A stretch of 64,000 bases of DNA. It comes from Rummeliibacillus pycnus (lineage in GTDB: Bacteria; Bacillota; Bacilli; Bacillales_A; Planococcaceae). Position numbers and translations under genes: made by a program. Positions 24,277 to 36,672 of this stretch are shown one piece after another. The stretch is from positions 3,362,423 through 3,426,422 of the forward strand of contig NZ_KZ614145.1 of assembly GCF_002884495.1 (NCBI RefSeq), written 5' to 3'. Every line of letters starts with the position of its first letter. Position 1 is the first letter of the stretch. The notes below the pieces were generated by a model, which did no database searches, was not told the DNA's origin, and saw only the letters and a program-made list of their open reading frames with translations.

Positions 24277-26007
24277 ATGCTAGAACCAGCATGGAAAATT
24301 GGGGAAATACGGCAGCAAGTAGCTGTTATAGATGGTAAGGTAGCACCCAGTATTGTTATAACTAACGCACGTTATCTACATAGCATGTATAAACGATGGA
24401 TGCAAGGAAATATTTGGATTTTAGGAGAGCGCATTATTTATGCAGGTCCTAAAATGCCAGTTAATCAGAAGGGGACAGATATCGTAGATGCAAAAGGACA
24501 AACAATTGTTCCAGGCTATATCGAACCACATGTACATCCATTTCAACTTTATAATCCCCAAACATTAGCGGATTATTCTGCGCAACTTGGAACAACTACA
24601 TTCATATCTGACAATATGACGTTCTTTTTAGAACTCAGTAATAAGAAAGCGTTTTCAATTTTAGATCAATTAAAACAACTACCTTTTTCTTTTTATTGGT
24701 GGGTTCGTTTGGATTCACAAACAGAACTTCTTCATGAACATGATTTATTTACAACAACTTCCATACATGAATGGTTGGAACGCAGAGATGTATTACTTGG
24801 TGGAGAGTTAACTGGCTGGCCGAGATTAGTAGCTGGTGATGACCAGATGCTATATTGGCTACAAGCTGCAAAAGCATACTGCAAAAAAATTGAAACGCAT
24901 TTACCGGGTGCATCTTCTCGTACTTTAGCAAGATTAAAATTATTTGGTGCAGATGGAGACCATGAAGCGATGACTATTGATGAAGTAGAAAATCGCATTT
25001 TACATGGTTATGCTGTAACTTTAAGACATTCATCGATCCGTCCAGATTTGCCAAATTTATTAAAAGATATTGTCGATAAGAAATTGGATATCTTTGATCA
25101 CCTAATGATGACAACAGATGGAGCGACACCATCGTTTTATGAAGATGGTATTATGGATAAATGTATTCAGGTGGCGCTTGATGCAGGTGTAAGTCCAATT
25201 GATGCATACCAAATGGCCACATATAATGTAGCACGTTATTATAATATGACGGATGTACATGGCTTTATAGCAACAGGTCGCTATGCTACTTTGAATATTT
25301 TACAGGATGAATTTCATCCTGTACCTGTAAGTGTTTTGTCAAAAGGTGTTTGGCTAAAACGAGACGGACAAAAAGTTCAGTCATTAGAAGGCACTGATTT
25401 TTCAAAATTAGGATCGTTAGATTTAGATTTCGATATAACAGAAGAAGATTGTCAGTTTTCGATGCCTTTTGGTATTGAGATGGTTAATGATGTGATTACA
25501 AAACCGTATAAAGTATCAGTCCATACAAATGATGGTCATTTAAGTGAGGAACATGATGAATGTTATTTAATGCTTGTTGACCGTCAAGGTAGATGGCGTG
25601 TAAATACATTGATAAAAGGGTTTGCAAATAAACTTCAAGGATTTGCTTCATCTTACTCTTGCACGGGTGATATTATTTTAATCGGTAAAGACGTACAAGC
25701 AATGCTTCATGCATTCCACGTAATGAAAGAAATGAATGGTGGAATTGTTATTGTTGAAAATGGGGAAGTAGTGGAGAGCTTACCATTGCCTCTCGGAGGT
25801 AGTTTATCTAATAAGCCATTAGAAAAGCTAATAGCCCAAGAGAAAGCATTAAAAGCGGCTTTAGCAGAACGAGGTTATCCTCACGGAGATGCGATTTATA
25901 CACTCTTATTCTTACAATCAACACATTTACCTTATATTCGTATCACACAACGAGGGATATTCGATGTAATGAAGAAAAAGGTACTATTTCCATCTGTTAT
26001 GAGATAG
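24277..26007 (+). CDS. yerA: Putative adenine deaminase-like amidohydrolase YerA
   Basis: A member of the amidohydrolase superfamily related to adenine deaminase. The metal-site motif EPHVHPF lies near residue 85, after the composite-domain start IVITNARYLH. ILHGYAVTLRHSS and DHLMMTTDGATPSFYEDG hold further conserved His/Asp positions. The C-terminal adenine-deaminase domain follows. Length is 576 residues, close to B. subtilis YerA, which lies in the same place after purD. ATG 24277 has AAAGGAG nine bases upstream; the reading frame is open 40 codons further 5' but without a ribosome site. The sequence around the metal motif differs from true AdeC (HVHPF against HIHIESSM), so adenine need not be the substrate. 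Confidence 0.88.
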   Translation: MLEPAWKIGEIRQQVAVIDGKVAPSIVITNARYLHSMYKRWMQGNIWILGERIIYAGPKMPVNQKGTDIVDAKGQTIVPGYIEPHVHPFQLYNPQTLADYSAQLGTTTFISDNMTFFLELSNKKAFSILDQLKQLPFSFYWWVRLDSQTELLHEHDLFTTTSIHEWLERRDVLLGGELTGWPRLVAGDDQMLYWLQAAKAYCKKIETHLPGASSRTLARLKLFGADGDHEAMTIDEVENRILHGYAVTLRHSSIRPDLPNLLKDIVDKKLDIFDHLMMTTDGATPSFYEDGIMDKCIQVALDAGVSPIDAYQMATYNVARYYNMTDVHGFIATGRYATLNILQDEFHPVPVSVLSKGVWLKRDGQKVQSLEGTDFSKLGSLDLDFDITEEDCQFSMPFGIEMVNDVITKPYKVSVHTNDGHLSEEHDECYLMLVDRQGRWRVNTLIKGFANKLQGFASSYSCTGDIILIGKDVQAMLHAFHVMKEMNGGIVIVENGEVVESLPLPLGGSLSNKPLEKLIAQEKALKAALAERGYPHGDAIYTLLFLQSTHLPYIRITQRGIFDVMKKKVLFPSVMR

Positions 26008-26210
26008 TAGTGCTTTAAAGCGTTAAATTGAAATCAAGGCCTACATGGTGGTAAAATATAAATGATAAGAGATCGTTGACATTGGGTAGCGGCGAACTCA
26101 TAGACATGGTACAATCATGTATGTTTTGTCCATCATGAGGATCACCTTATACCTTCCAATCCTGGACGAGAAAATAATCGCTAGGCCATCCAATAGGGAA
26201 GGAGGAAAAA
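26008..26210 (+). other. Leader region before yerC
   Basis: 200 bp without a gene. It contains acatggtacaatcatgt, a small hairpin, and a TTGACA (26076-26081) without a well-spaced -10. No known riboswitch was recognised. Confidence 0.4.
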
Positions 26211-26216
26211 GTGTTT

Positions 26217-26534
26217 ATGCAAATCGAGAAAATTAGAGGCCATCAAACAGATCAATTGTTCAAAGCCGTTTTAGAGTTAAATAATATTGAAGAATGCTAT
26301 AAGTTTTTTGATGATTTATGCACAATCAGTGAAATCCAATCATTAGCACAGCGTTTTGAAGTTGCACATCTTCTACGTTTGAAAAAAACGTATGAAACCA
26401 TAAAAAAGGAAACAGGTGCATCTACTGCAACAATATCTCGCGTACGCAGATGTTTTGATTATGGTAATGACACGTATGATGAAATGTTAGGTCGTCTTTA
26501 TCCAGACGAAAAACCTTTTCAAGCACCTAAATAA
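26217..26534 (+). CDS. yerC: YerC/TrpR-family DNA-binding regulator
   Basis: A small (105-residue) helix-turn-helix protein of the YerC/YecD family, related to the Trp repressor fold. Conserved segments are DDLCTISEIQSLAQRFEVA and TGASTATISRVRRCFDYG, the latter being the recognition-helix region. ATG 26217 gives the family start MQIEKIRG. An in-frame GTG at 26211 is closer to the GGAGG (26201-26205). It sits between yerA and pcrB as in B. subtilis. The target and ligand are unknown. Confidence 0.88.
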   Translation: MQIEKIRGHQTDQLFKAVLELNNIEECYKFFDDLCTISEIQSLAQRFEVAHLLRLKKTYETIKKETGASTATISRVRRCFDYGNDTYDEMLGRLYPDEKPFQAPK

Positions 26535-26563
26535 AAAGCATTTCCGCTTTAAGGAGGATTAAT

Positions 26564-26592
26564 AACTGGACAGATTCTGTTCAGTTTTTCCT
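26564..26592 (+). terminator. Terminator after yerC
   Basis: Stem aactggacag / ctgttcagtt (one G-U pair), then ttttcctttttag. Confidence 0.82.
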
Positions 26593-26634
26593 TTTTAGGT
26601 TGTAACTTATAATAACCATAAAATTCTTCTACCC

Positions 26635-26667
26635 GCCTTTCGCAAATAGTAGCGAAAGGCTTGTTTT
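26635..26667 (+). terminator. Second hairpin terminator before pcrB
   Basis: A perfect 9-bp stem, gcctttcgc / gcgaaaggc, with an 8-nt loop and then ttgtttt. It is the second of two terminators within 110 bp, isolating pcrB from yerC. Confidence 0.8.
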
Positions 26668-26710
26668 GTGTATACTGTTAACAGAAAGAAAAATAGATAG
26701 GTGGGTTTAT

Positions 26711-27400
26711 ATGGAGATAAAAAATTGGCAGCATGTGTTCAAGGTGGATCCGGCAAAAACAATAACAGATAAAGAACTAGAAGCATTATGTGAATCAGGT
26801 ACAGATGCCATTATTGTAGGAGGAACTGATGACGTAACAATTGATAATGTGTTAGACTTATTAGCTCGTATTCGTCGTTTTACAGTTCCAGTTGCATTAG
26901 AACTTTCTAATTTAGAATCAGTAACACCAGGTTACGACTATTATTTAATTCCTACAGTATTAAATAGTATGGACACAACTTGGGTAAAAGATTTACATCA
27001 TGAAGCGATAAAAGCATATGGCGATATAATGATGTGGGAGGAGCTAATTGCAGAAGGATACTGCATTTTAAATGGTGATTGTAAAGCAGCGAAAGTAGCT
27101 AATGCCAAAACGGATTTAGATGAAGATGATGTAATCGCATATGCAAGAATGGCTGAAAACTTCTTTAAATTACCTGTTTTTTATATGGAATATAGCGGGG
27201 AATATGGTGACCCACAATTAGTGAGAACGATTAGTCAAGAATTACAACAAACTCAATTAATATATGGTGGTGGCATTACTTCTATTGAGCAAGCAGAAGA
27301 AATGGCTAAATACGCAGATACAATTGTTGTAGGAAATATCATTTATGACGATTTAAAAATTGCATTACAAACTGTAAAAGCAGTGAAAGATAAAAAATAA
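26711..27400 (+). CDS. pcrB: Heptaprenylglyceryl phosphate synthase PcrB
   Basis: PcrB is a TIM-barrel prenyltransferase that joins heptaprenyl diphosphate to sn-glycerol-1-phosphate, forming an archaeal-type ether lipid in Bacillales. The 229-residue protein has [13 protein letters not shown] at the start, [26 protein letters not shown] and LIYGGGITS, which form the phosphate and glycerol-phosphate sites. ATG 26711 has AGGTGGG upstream. A longer frame from 26666 would start inside the terminator. It is the first gene of pcrB-pcrA-ligA-camS. Confidence 0.95.
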   Translation: MEIKNWQHVFKVDPAKTITDKELEALCESGTDAIIVGGTDDVTIDNVLDLLARIRRFTVPVALELSNLESVTPGYDYYLIPTVLNSMDTTWVKDLHHEAIKAYGDIMMWEELIAEGYCILNGDCKAAKVANAKTDLDEDDVIAYARMAENFFKLPVFYMEYSGEYGDPQLVRTISQELQQTQLIYGGGITSIEQAEEMAKYADTIVVGNIIYDDLKIALQTVKAVKDKK

Positions 27401-27446
27401 TATAGTATAATTAAGAACAAATGTTTGTATATAAAGGTGGTGCCTT

Positions 27447-29693
27447 ATGGAACAGCTAACAAAGAACTTAATCAAAGGTATGAATAAAGAGCAAGAAGAA
27501 GCTGTCAAAACAACAGAGGGACCGTTGCTTATAATGGCGGGAGCTGGCTCTGGTAAAACACGCGTGCTGACTCATCGAATTGCCTATTTAGTTATCGAAA
27601 AACAAGTATATCCTTCTAAAATTTTAGCGATTACATTTACGAACAAAGCAGCGCGTGAAATGAGAGAACGAATTGATGGATTACTTGGAAATGGTACGGG
27701 AGACCGCATGTGGGTATCAACTTTCCATTCTATGTGCGTACGTATTTTACGGAGAGATATTGATCGAATTGGCTTCAACAAAAACTTCTCGATATTAGAT
27801 ACATCTGATCAACTAACCGTGATTAAAAACGCTTTAAAGGAACTTAATATAGATACTAAACGGTTTGATCCACGCTCAATGTTGAATGCGATTAGCTCGG
27901 CAAAAAACGAATGTATCGATGTTAAAACTTATCAAGCACAAGTAAATGAAGCTAATCCGTACGAACGTACAGTAGCACAAGTATATGAAAACTACCAAAA
28001 ACGTTTACGCAAAAATCAATCACTCGATTTCGATGATTTAATTATGCAAACGATTCGATTATTTGAAGAGGTTCCTGATGTATTGGAATATTACCAAAAT
28101 CGTTTCCAATATATCCATGTAGATGAATATCAAGATACTAACCATTCTCAATACCGTTTAGTGCAAATGCTAGCAAAGAAATTCCAAAATATTTGTGTAG
28201 TAGGGGATTCTGACCAATCTATTTATCGTTGGCGTGGTGCGGATATCCAGAATATTTTATCTTTCGAAAAGGATTATCCAACTGCTAAAGTAATTATGCT
28301 TGAGCAAAATTATCGTTCAACTTCTCGCATCTTACAAGCTGCCAATGACGTCATACAAAATAACGCCAGCCGTTATCCTAAAAAGCTTCGTACAGATAAC
28401 GAGGACGGCGAGAAAATTTCGCTCTACCGCTCATATGACGAAAAGCAAGAAGCTCAATTTGTTGTTAAGACTATTCAAGAACTAATGGAAAAGGAAAATC
28501 GTTCATTAGATGATTTTGCTATTTTATATCGAACAAATGCACAATCTCGTGTAATGGAAGAAATGCTGGTTAAATCGAATATGGAATATACCATTGTCGG
28601 TGGCACAAAGTTCTATGACCGTAAAGAAATCAAGGACTTACTTGCATATCTTCGCTTAATAGCAAATAACGATGATGATCTATCGTTAGCCCGAATTATA
28701 AATGAACCAAAGCGTAGTATTGGTGCAACATCATTTGAACGTATGGCTCAATTTGCAATTGATCAAGATCGATCTATTTTCGATGCGTTAAAAGAAGTAG
28801 ATTTTATGGGGTTATCAGCAAGAGCTACAAATGCGGCAATCGCTTTCCATACAATGATTTCAAACTTTACTAAAATGCAAGAATTTATGTCTGTATCTGA
28901 ACTAGTAGAGGAAGTTCTTGATAAATCAGGCTACCGAGACATGCTTAGAAATGAAAAAACAATTGAAGCTGAAAGTCGTTTAGAAAATATCAACGAATTT
29001 TTATCGGTTACAAAGGCTTTTGAAGATCAAAGCGATGATAAATCATTAGTAGCCTTCTTAACAGATTTAGCGTTGATCTCAGATATTGATACGCTTGATA
29101 AGGAAGATGAGTCAAATGGGTCTATCGTTTTAATGACGATGCACTCTGCAAAAGGTCTTGAGTTTCCGGTTGTCTTTATTATCGGAATGGAAGAAAACAT
29201 TTTCCCACACTCACGATCCTTGCAAGATGAAGATGAAATGGAAGAAGAACGTCGTTTAGCCTATGTCGGCATAACTCGCGCTGAAAAACGATTATACTTA
29301 ACATGTGCTCAATCGCGTACAATTTTCGGGCGAAGTAGTTTTAATCGTCCATCACGTTTCTTGCAAGAAATCGGTCCTGAAATACTAGAAGAAGTTTCAA
29401 CAAATACACATTCTTCAAGCTCAAGCAATAGCTTTGGGGTGTCTAATCGTCGTACTTCCAGTTACGCTGTACCACAAACGCGTAAAACGATTATAACGCC
29501 AGCTTATTCACAAACAGGTGGAGACAAAATAGGCTGGAAAGCAGGCGATAAAGCTTCCCATAAAAAATGGGGTATTGGTACAGTTGTTGCTGTTCGGGGA
29601 GAAGATGAAAATACCGAATTAGATATTGCATTCCCAAGCCCAACTGGTATTAAACGATTATTAGCTAAATTTGCGCCAATTGACAAAGTTTAA
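27447..29693 (+). CDS. pcrA: ATP-dependent DNA helicase PcrA
   Basis: PcrA is an SF1A 3'-5' helicase (UvrD family) for repair, plasmid replication and clearing of transcription conflicts. Walker A is [11 protein letters not shown]. Motif Ia is [13 protein letters not shown]. Walker B is VDEYQDTN. Motif III is [15 protein letters not shown]. Motif VI is [14 protein letters not shown]. The C-terminal [18 protein letters not shown] is the Tudor-like RNA-polymerase-binding domain. The protein has 748 residues, with AAAGGTGG before the ATG. Confidence 0.98.
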   Translation: MEQLTKNLIKGMNKEQEEAVKTTEGPLLIMAGAGSGKTRVLTHRIAYLVIEKQVYPSKILAITFTNKAAREMRERIDGLLGNGTGDRMWVSTFHSMCVRILRRDIDRIGFNKNFSILDTSDQLTVIKNALKELNIDTKRFDPRSMLNAISSAKNECIDVKTYQAQVNEANPYERTVAQVYENYQKRLRKNQSLDFDDLIMQTIRLFEEVPDVLEYYQNRFQYIHVDEYQDTNHSQYRLVQMLAKKFQNICVVGDSDQSIYRWRGADIQNILSFEKDYPTAKVIMLEQNYRSTSRILQAANDVIQNNASRYPKKLRTDNEDGEKISLYRSYDEKQEAQFVVKTIQELMEKENRSLDDFAILYRTNAQSRVMEEMLVKSNMEYTIVGGTKFYDRKEIKDLLAYLRLIANNDDDLSLARIINEPKRSIGATSFERMAQFAIDQDRSIFDALKEVDFMGLSARATNAAIAFHTMISNFTKMQEFMSVSELVEEVLDKSGYRDMLRNEKTIEAESRLENINEFLSVTKAFEDQSDDKSLVAFLTDLALISDIDTLDKEDESNGSIVLMTMHSAKGLEFPVVFIIGMEENIFPHSRSLQDEDEMEEERRLAYVGITRAEKRLYLTCAQSRTIFGRSSFNRPSRFLQEIGPEILEEVSTNTHSSSSSNSFGVSNRRTSSYAVPQTRKTIITPAYSQTGGDKIGWKAGDKASHKKWGIGTVVAVRGEDENTELDIAFPSPTGIKRLLAKFAPIDKV

Positions 29694-29697
29694 GTAA

Positions 29698-31719
<2,022 letters not shown>

Positions 31720-31735
31720 AGGAGCTTTCAAGACA

Positions 31736-32881
31736 ATGAACCGACTTCGCTGGGTACCAGTTATGGTTGTTACAGCTATGTTAGCAGGCTGTAGTTTACC
31801 TTCTTTAACAAAAGATTCAACTGTCGTGCAATCTACTACAAAAGATAAAGAAGAAACAACAATCATTCCTAGTATGCAAATTGATAACCAATACTACCGT
31901 ACACTTTTACCTTATAAGGAAAGCGCAAGTAGAGGTTTGATTGTTTCAAATATTAATACTAAATATGATATAAAAGAGGCAGAAAGCGGTTTACAACGCT
32001 TATCTCAACAAGCTTTTAGTCCAGACAAATATTACTTCCAAGAAGGGCAATATTTAGATACGAATACTGTGAATTCGTGGTTAGCACGTAGTTCCCAAGA
32101 TCCGGCTGGATTAAATCCAAAAACAACAAAAAATATGTCTCCTACAGAACGTGCAAAAACAGCGCCAATTTATTTGGCGCATATTATAGAACAAAACTAC
32201 TTAGAAAAAACAGGAAAGAACAAAGTAAAACTTGCCGGCATTTCTATTGGACTTGCATTGAATTCAGTTTATTACTACCAAAAGGAACAATACGGTGCAA
32301 CATATGAGGAAGATATTCCACAAGCTGTACTTGACGCACAGGGCAAAAAAATCGCTGCACAAGTAGTAAAACGTTTACGTCAGATAAACGGTCTATCAGA
32401 AGTTCCAATTACTGTCGGTCTGTTTAAACAACTTAGCCGTTCTTCTATTGTTCCAGGAACTTATTTTGCTTATACAAATGTTGATCAAGGGAGTTCTCAA
32501 ATAAAAGATTGGAAATCTATCAATGAGGAATATGTTCTCTTCCCAACAAGTGATTCAAACAATAAATACCGCGATATTAACGAGAACTTTAATTATTTTA
32601 AACAAGATATTGATAAGTATTTCTCAAATTACACCAATATTGTTGGAACGGGATTCTATCAAAACAATAAGATTCAAAAGCTAGAAATTCAAATTCCTAT
32701 AAAATTCTATGGATCATCAGAAATTATTGGTTTCACTCAATATATGTCTGGTGAAGTAATGGATCAATTCCCAAAAGGTTTACAAGTAGAAGTAAGTGTT
32801 ACATCTGTTAACGGTCCTGAAGCTTTAGTAGTTAAAGAGGCAAATGCAGATCAACCATACGTCCATATTTACAATGATTAA
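31736..32881 (+). CDS. camS: CamS-family lipoprotein (YerH-like)
   Basis: A membrane-anchored lipoprotein. The first 19 residues form a signal peptide ending in the lipobox LAGC. The family includes staphylococcal/enterococcal CamS, whose signal peptide yields the cAM373-type sex pheromone; the mature domain (CamS PF07537) has no settled function. The 381-residue protein follows ligA by 16 bp with AAAGGAG upstream, as yerH does in B. subtilis. Last gene of the pcrB operon. Confidence 0.9.
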   Translation: MNRLRWVPVMVVTAMLAGCSLPSLTKDSTVVQSTTKDKEETTIIPSMQIDNQYYRTLLPYKESASRGLIVSNINTKYDIKEAESGLQRLSQQAFSPDKYYFQEGQYLDTNTVNSWLARSSQDPAGLNPKTTKNMSPTERAKTAPIYLAHIIEQNYLEKTGKNKVKLAGISIGLALNSVYYYQKEQYGATYEEDIPQAVLDAQGKKIAAQVVKRLRQINGLSEVPITVGLFKQLSRSSIVPGTYFAYTNVDQGSSQIKDWKSINEEYVLFPTSDSNNKYRDINENFNYFKQDIDKYFSNYTNIVGTGFYQNNKIQKLEIQIPIKFYGSSEIIGFTQYMSGEVMDQFPKGLQVEVSVTSVNGPEALVVKEANADQPYVHIYND

Positions 32882-32889
32882 ATAATATA

Positions 32890-32933
32890 AAAGAGGTTGA
32901 CCCTAAAGCTATGGGGAACAACCTCTTTTTTTA
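32890..32933 (+). terminator. Terminator after camS
   Basis: Stem aaagaggttg (32890-32899) with caacctcttt (32919-32928), then seven T. Confidence 0.93.
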
Positions 32934-33110
32934 CGAATATAAGATATAGAGCAAAACTTTTCATTGTGTCAAATAAATGTATAATTTTAATGGGGATAAT
33001 TTTTCAACGAAATTTCGATATAATGAAAAATAGGTAACTCACATGATCATGGAGGGAATAAAACCCTTTACTTTCAAGCATTCAAAAGCGCTTTAGTTAA
33101 TAGAAGTGTC

Positions 33111-33140
33111 TTGCACATTTCTTTAGAAAAATGATATTAT
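33111..33140 (+). promoter_or_regulatory. Probable promoter of gatCAB
   Basis: TTGCAC (33111-33116), an 18-bp spacer, and TATTAT (33135-33140), 35 bp before gatC. Confidence 0.6.
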
Positions 33141-33175
33141 TATCGGTATGGTTATCGATTTCGGAGGTGTGAAAA

Positions 33176-33469
33176 ATGGCAAAACTTTCAAAAGAAGAGG
33201 TTAAGCACGTAGCAAATCTTGCTCGTCTAGCAATTACAGAAGAGGAAGCAGAAAAGTTTGCAGCTCAATTAGGTGCAATTACTGACTTCGCCGAGCAATT
33301 AAACGAACTAGATACTACAAATGTAGAACCTACTACTCATGTATTACCTTTAGTAAACGTACTTCGTGAAGACGTAGCAGTAAAAGGTTTAGATCGCGAA
33401 GTTATGATGAAAAACGTTAAAGAACAACAAGATGGCTTAGTCAAAGTACCACCAATCATTACAGAATAA
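33176..33469 (+). CDS. gatC: Asp-tRNA(Asn)/Glu-tRNA(Gln) amidotransferase subunit GatC
   Basis: The small 97-residue subunit stabilises GatA. The family pattern [20 protein letters not shown] starts the protein, and [12 protein letters not shown] follows. CGGAGGTG precedes the ATG. First gene of the gatCAB operon, which makes Gln-tRNA(Gln) by transamidation where GlnRS is absent. Confidence 0.97.
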   Translation: MAKLSKEEVKHVANLARLAITEEEAEKFAAQLGAITDFAEQLNELDTTNVEPTTHVLPLVNVLREDVAVKGLDREVMMKNVKEQQDGLVKVPPIITE

Positions 33470-33492
33470 GATTAACGTTAGGAGGGACAAGA

Positions 33493-34953
33493 ATGTCATT
33501 ATTCAAAAAATCAGCGGCAGAATTACAAGAGCTATTACATAGCAAAGAAATCACAATCGCTGACTTAACTCAAGTTGCATATAATCGCATTAATGCAGTT
33601 GATGGCGAAGTAGGTGCATTTTTAGCTTTAAATAAAGAAAACGCATTAGCACAAGCAAAAGAAATGGATGAAGTACCATTTGAAAACCGTGGACCACTTT
33701 ACGGATTACCGATTGGCGTAAAAGATAATATCGTAACAGAAGGTTTAGAAACAACTTGTGCTTCTAAAATCTTAGAAGGATTCAATCCTATTTATAACGC
33801 AACAGTTGTCGAAAAACTAAAAGAAGCGGGTATGATCACAATTGGTAAATTGAACATGGATGAATTTGCAATGGGTTCAGCAAATGAAAACTCTGCGATT
33901 AAACCTGTTCATAATCCTTGGAACTTCGCTCATGTACCAGGTGGCTCTTCAGGTGGTTCAGCTGCAGCAGTTGCAGCAGGAGAAGTACCATTCTCATTAG
34001 GATCTGATACTGGTGGTTCAATCCGTCAACCAGCTGCTTATTGTGGTGTTGTAGGGATGAAACCAACATATGGTCGCGTATCTCGCTTTGGTTTGGTAGC
34101 ATTCGCATCATCATTAGACCAAATTGGACCAATTACTCGTAACGTACGCGACAATGCTTTAATTCTTGAAGCAATCGCAGGTGTTGACGAACACGACTCA
34201 ACTTCAGCAAATGTAGAAGTACCTCACTATGTAGACCAATTAACTGGAGACATTAAAGGTCTTAAAGTTGCTGTACCAAAAGAATATTTAGCTGAAGGTG
34301 TAAGTGATGGTGTTCGCACAGCTATCTTAGCTGCTATTGATAAATTAAAAGAGTTAGGTGCTACTGTTGATGAAGTATCACTTCCTCACTCTAAATATGC
34401 ACTAGCTGCTTACTATATTTTATCTTCATCTGAAGCCTCATCTAACCTTTCTCGTTTCGATGGTATTCGTTATGGTTATCGTGCAGAAGCATCTAACTTA
34501 GATGAACTTTACACAAAAACTCGTGCTGAAGGTTTCGGTGATGAAGTAAAACGTCGTATCATGCTTGGTACTTACTCATTATCAGCTGGTACTTACGATG
34601 CGTACTATAAAAAAGCACAACAAGTACGTACATTAATCAAACAAGACTTTGATAAAGTATTTGAAGAATATGATGTCATTGTTGGTCCAACAGCTCCAAC
34701 TACTGCATTCAAAATTGGTGAAAACATCGACGATCCAATGACTGTCTATGCAAATGATATCTTAACTGTTCCAATCAACCTTGCTGGTGTCCCTGCTATC
34801 TCCATTCCATGTGGTTTTGATAATGGTCTACCAGTAGGTTTACAAATTATTGGTAAATACTTCGAGGAAGGTACAGTTTACCGTGTGGCAGACACATTTG
34901 AACGTGCTACCGACTTCGTTGATAAAACACCTCAAACTTGGGAGGTAAAGTAA
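33493..34953 (+). CDS. gatA: Asp-tRNA(Asn)/Glu-tRNA(Gln) amidotransferase subunit GatA
   Basis: GatA is the amidase-signature glutaminase of the complex, which releases ammonia for GatB. The Ser-cisSer-Lys triad is visible as Lys77 (GVKDN), Ser152 ([11 protein letters not shown]) and Ser176 (TGGSIRQPA), with the spacing known for S. aureus GatA. The protein has 486 residues. GGAGGG precedes the ATG. It is separated from gatB by one base. Confidence 0.98.
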   Translation: MSLFKKSAAELQELLHSKEITIADLTQVAYNRINAVDGEVGAFLALNKENALAQAKEMDEVPFENRGPLYGLPIGVKDNIVTEGLETTCASKILEGFNPIYNATVVEKLKEAGMITIGKLNMDEFAMGSANENSAIKPVHNPWNFAHVPGGSSGGSAAAVAAGEVPFSLGSDTGGSIRQPAAYCGVVGMKPTYGRVSRFGLVAFASSLDQIGPITRNVRDNALILEAIAGVDEHDSTSANVEVPHYVDQLTGDIKGLKVAVPKEYLAEGVSDGVRTAILAAIDKLKELGATVDEVSLPHSKYALAAYYILSSSEASSNLSRFDGIRYGYRAEASNLDELYTKTRAEGFGDEVKRRIMLGTYSLSAGTYDAYYKKAQQVRTLIKQDFDKVFEEYDVIVGPTAPTTAFKIGENIDDPMTVYANDILTVPINLAGVPAISIPCGFDNGLPVGLQIIGKYFEEGTVYRVADTFERATDFVDKTPQTWEVK

Positions 34954-34954
34954 T

Positions 34955-36382
34955 ATGAATTACGAAACAGTTATTGGTTTAGAAGTACACGTTGAGTTGA
35001 AAACAAAATCTAAAATTTTCTCTCCATCTCCTAACCAATTTGGTTCTGAACCAAATACGAATACTTCTGTTATAGACCTTGGTTATCCAGGTGTACTACC
35101 TGTTGTAAACAAAGAAGTTGTCAATTATGCAATGCGTGCTGCTCTAGCTCTAAACATGCATATTAACCAACACACTAAATTTGACCGTAAAAACTACTTC
35201 TATCCTGATAATCCGAAAGCTTATCAAATTTCACAATTTGATAAACCAATCGGTGAAAATGGTTGGATTGAAATCGAAGTAAACGGTGAGAAAAAACGTA
35301 TCGGTATCACTCGTATCCATATGGAAGAAGATGCTGGTAAACTTACTCATGGTAAAAACTCTTCATTAGTCGATTACAACCGTCAAGGTACTCCTTTAGT
35401 TGAAATCGTATCTGAACCAGATATGCGTACACCTGAAGAAGCTTATGCATACCTTGAAAAACTAAAAGCCATCATCCAATATACAGGTGTTTCAGACGTA
35501 CGTATGGAAGAAGGTTCTTTACGTTGTGATGCGAATATCTCAATTCGCCCATATGGTCAAGATGAATTCGGTACAAAAACTGAATTGAAAAACTTAAACT
35601 CATTTAGTTTTGTACGTAAAGGTCTTGAATATGAAGAACAACGTCAAGCAGCTGTTTTAAATGCCGGTGGCGAAATCAAACAAGAAACTCGTCGTTTTGA
35701 TGAAAAAACTGGTAAAACAATTCTTATGCGTGTAAAAGAGGGAACAGATGATTACCGTTACTTCCCAGAACCAGACTTGGTTGATATCGTAATCGACGAT
35801 GAATGGTTAGAACGTGAAAAAGCGATGATTCCAGAACTTCCTGATGCTCGTAAAGAACGTTATGTATCTGAATTTGGTCTACCAGCATACGATGCACATG
35901 TATTAACTCTTTCTAAAGAAACAGCAGATTTCTTTGAAGCAACTGTTGCAACAGGTGCAGATGCAAAACTTTCATCTAACTGGTTAATGGGTGAAGTTTC
36001 TGCTTACTTAAATGCTGAACAAAAAGAACTTTCAGAAACAGCACTTACTCCAGAAGGTCTTGGCGGTATGATTAAATTAATCACTGCTGGCACAATCTCT
36101 TCTAAGATTGCGAAAAAAGTATTTAAAGAACTTGTGACAAACGGTGGCGAAGCTGAAAAAATCGTTAAAGAAAAAGGCCTTGTTCAAATCTCTGATGAAG
36201 GCGCACTTCTTAAAATGGTTACAGAAGTTCTTGATAACAACGCTCAATCAATCGAAGACTTTAAAAACGGTAAAGACCGTGCAATTGGCTTCCTAGTAGG
36301 TCAAATTATGAAAGCTTCTCGTGGACAAGCAAATCCACAAATGGTAAACAAACTTCTATTAGAAGAAATCCAAAAACGTTAA
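34955..36382 (+). CDS. gatB: Asp-tRNA(Asn)/Glu-tRNA(Gln) amidotransferase subunit GatB
   Basis: GatB is the kinase/transamidase subunit that activates the mischarged tRNA. The start [20 protein letters not shown] is the catalytic-domain signature. [18 protein letters not shown] and EDAGKLTHG are further conserved blocks. A C-terminal YqeY-like tail domain (from about residue 330) ends [14 protein letters not shown]. The protein has 475 residues. The GGGAGG site lies in the end of gatA. Confidence 0.98.
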   Translation: MNYETVIGLEVHVELKTKSKIFSPSPNQFGSEPNTNTSVIDLGYPGVLPVVNKEVVNYAMRAALALNMHINQHTKFDRKNYFYPDNPKAYQISQFDKPIGENGWIEIEVNGEKKRIGITRIHMEEDAGKLTHGKNSSLVDYNRQGTPLVEIVSEPDMRTPEEAYAYLEKLKAIIQYTGVSDVRMEEGSLRCDANISIRPYGQDEFGTKTELKNLNSFSFVRKGLEYEEQRQAAVLNAGGEIKQETRRFDEKTGKTILMRVKEGTDDYRYFPEPDLVDIVIDDEWLEREKAMIPELPDARKERYVSEFGLPAYDAHVLTLSKETADFFEATVATGADAKLSSNWLMGEVSAYLNAEQKELSETALTPEGLGGMIKLITAGTISSKIAKKVFKELVTNGGEAEKIVKEKGLVQISDEGALLKMVTEVLDNNAQSIEDFKNGKDRAIGFLVGQIMKASRGQANPQMVNKLLLEEIQKR

Positions 36383-36400
36383 TTCGAAGTTATATAGATG

Positions 36401-36437
36401 TAGAGCCAACAAATATTTTTGTTGGCTCTATTTTTTA
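36401..36437 (+). terminator. Terminator after gatB
   Basis: Stem tagagccaacaaa (36401-36413) with tttgttggctcta (36418-36430), then TTTTTT. Confidence 0.93.
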
Positions 36438-36447
36438 CTTAACGTTT

Positions 36448-36539
36448 TACTCGCGTTCTGTAGGTGAATACTCGCGCTTAGAAGGAAAATACTCGCGTTC
36501 TCGCCTAAAATACTCGCGGAATTGGAAATTGTATTTGCG
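36448..36539. repeat. Tandem array of a 21-bp repeat with TACTCGCG core
   Basis: TACTCGCG starts at 36448, 36469, 36490 and 36511, an exact 21-bp period. A degenerate fifth copy, TATTTGCG, is at 36532. The 13 bp between the cores are much less conserved. The frame through the array is open and would read YSR-heptads (YSRSVGE, YSRLEGK, YSRSRLK), but no start codon or ribosome site precedes it. It lies between two terminator-like hairpins. Confidence 0.85.
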
Positions 36540-36573
36540 TATAAAACTACTTAAGTCATCGTAATAATAAATA

Positions 36574-36620
36574 GGTCTGTTTAACAAAGCGTTTATAGAT
36601 TTGTTAAACAGACCCTTTTT
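36574..36620. terminator. Long perfect hairpin, converging terminator
   Basis: A perfect 15-bp stem, ggtctgtttaacaaa (36574-36588) with tttgttaaacagacc (36600-36614). It is followed by cttttt on the plus strand and tatttattatt on the minus strand. It lies downstream of the minus-strand MFS gene. Confidence 0.75.
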
Positions 36621-36672
36621 GATAGGTACTTTAAGTATTTTATTGTTACGACAAATAATCCATTCTTCTAAA

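Noticed and set aside
26071-26115. Sigma-A promoter TTGACA ... TACAAT before yerC
   Set aside because: The spacer would be 28 bp, which is not functional.
36421-36560. Open frame of YSR heptads through the 21-bp repeats
   Set aside because: No start codon or Shine-Dalgarno and it runs out of the gatB terminator, so translation is unlikely.
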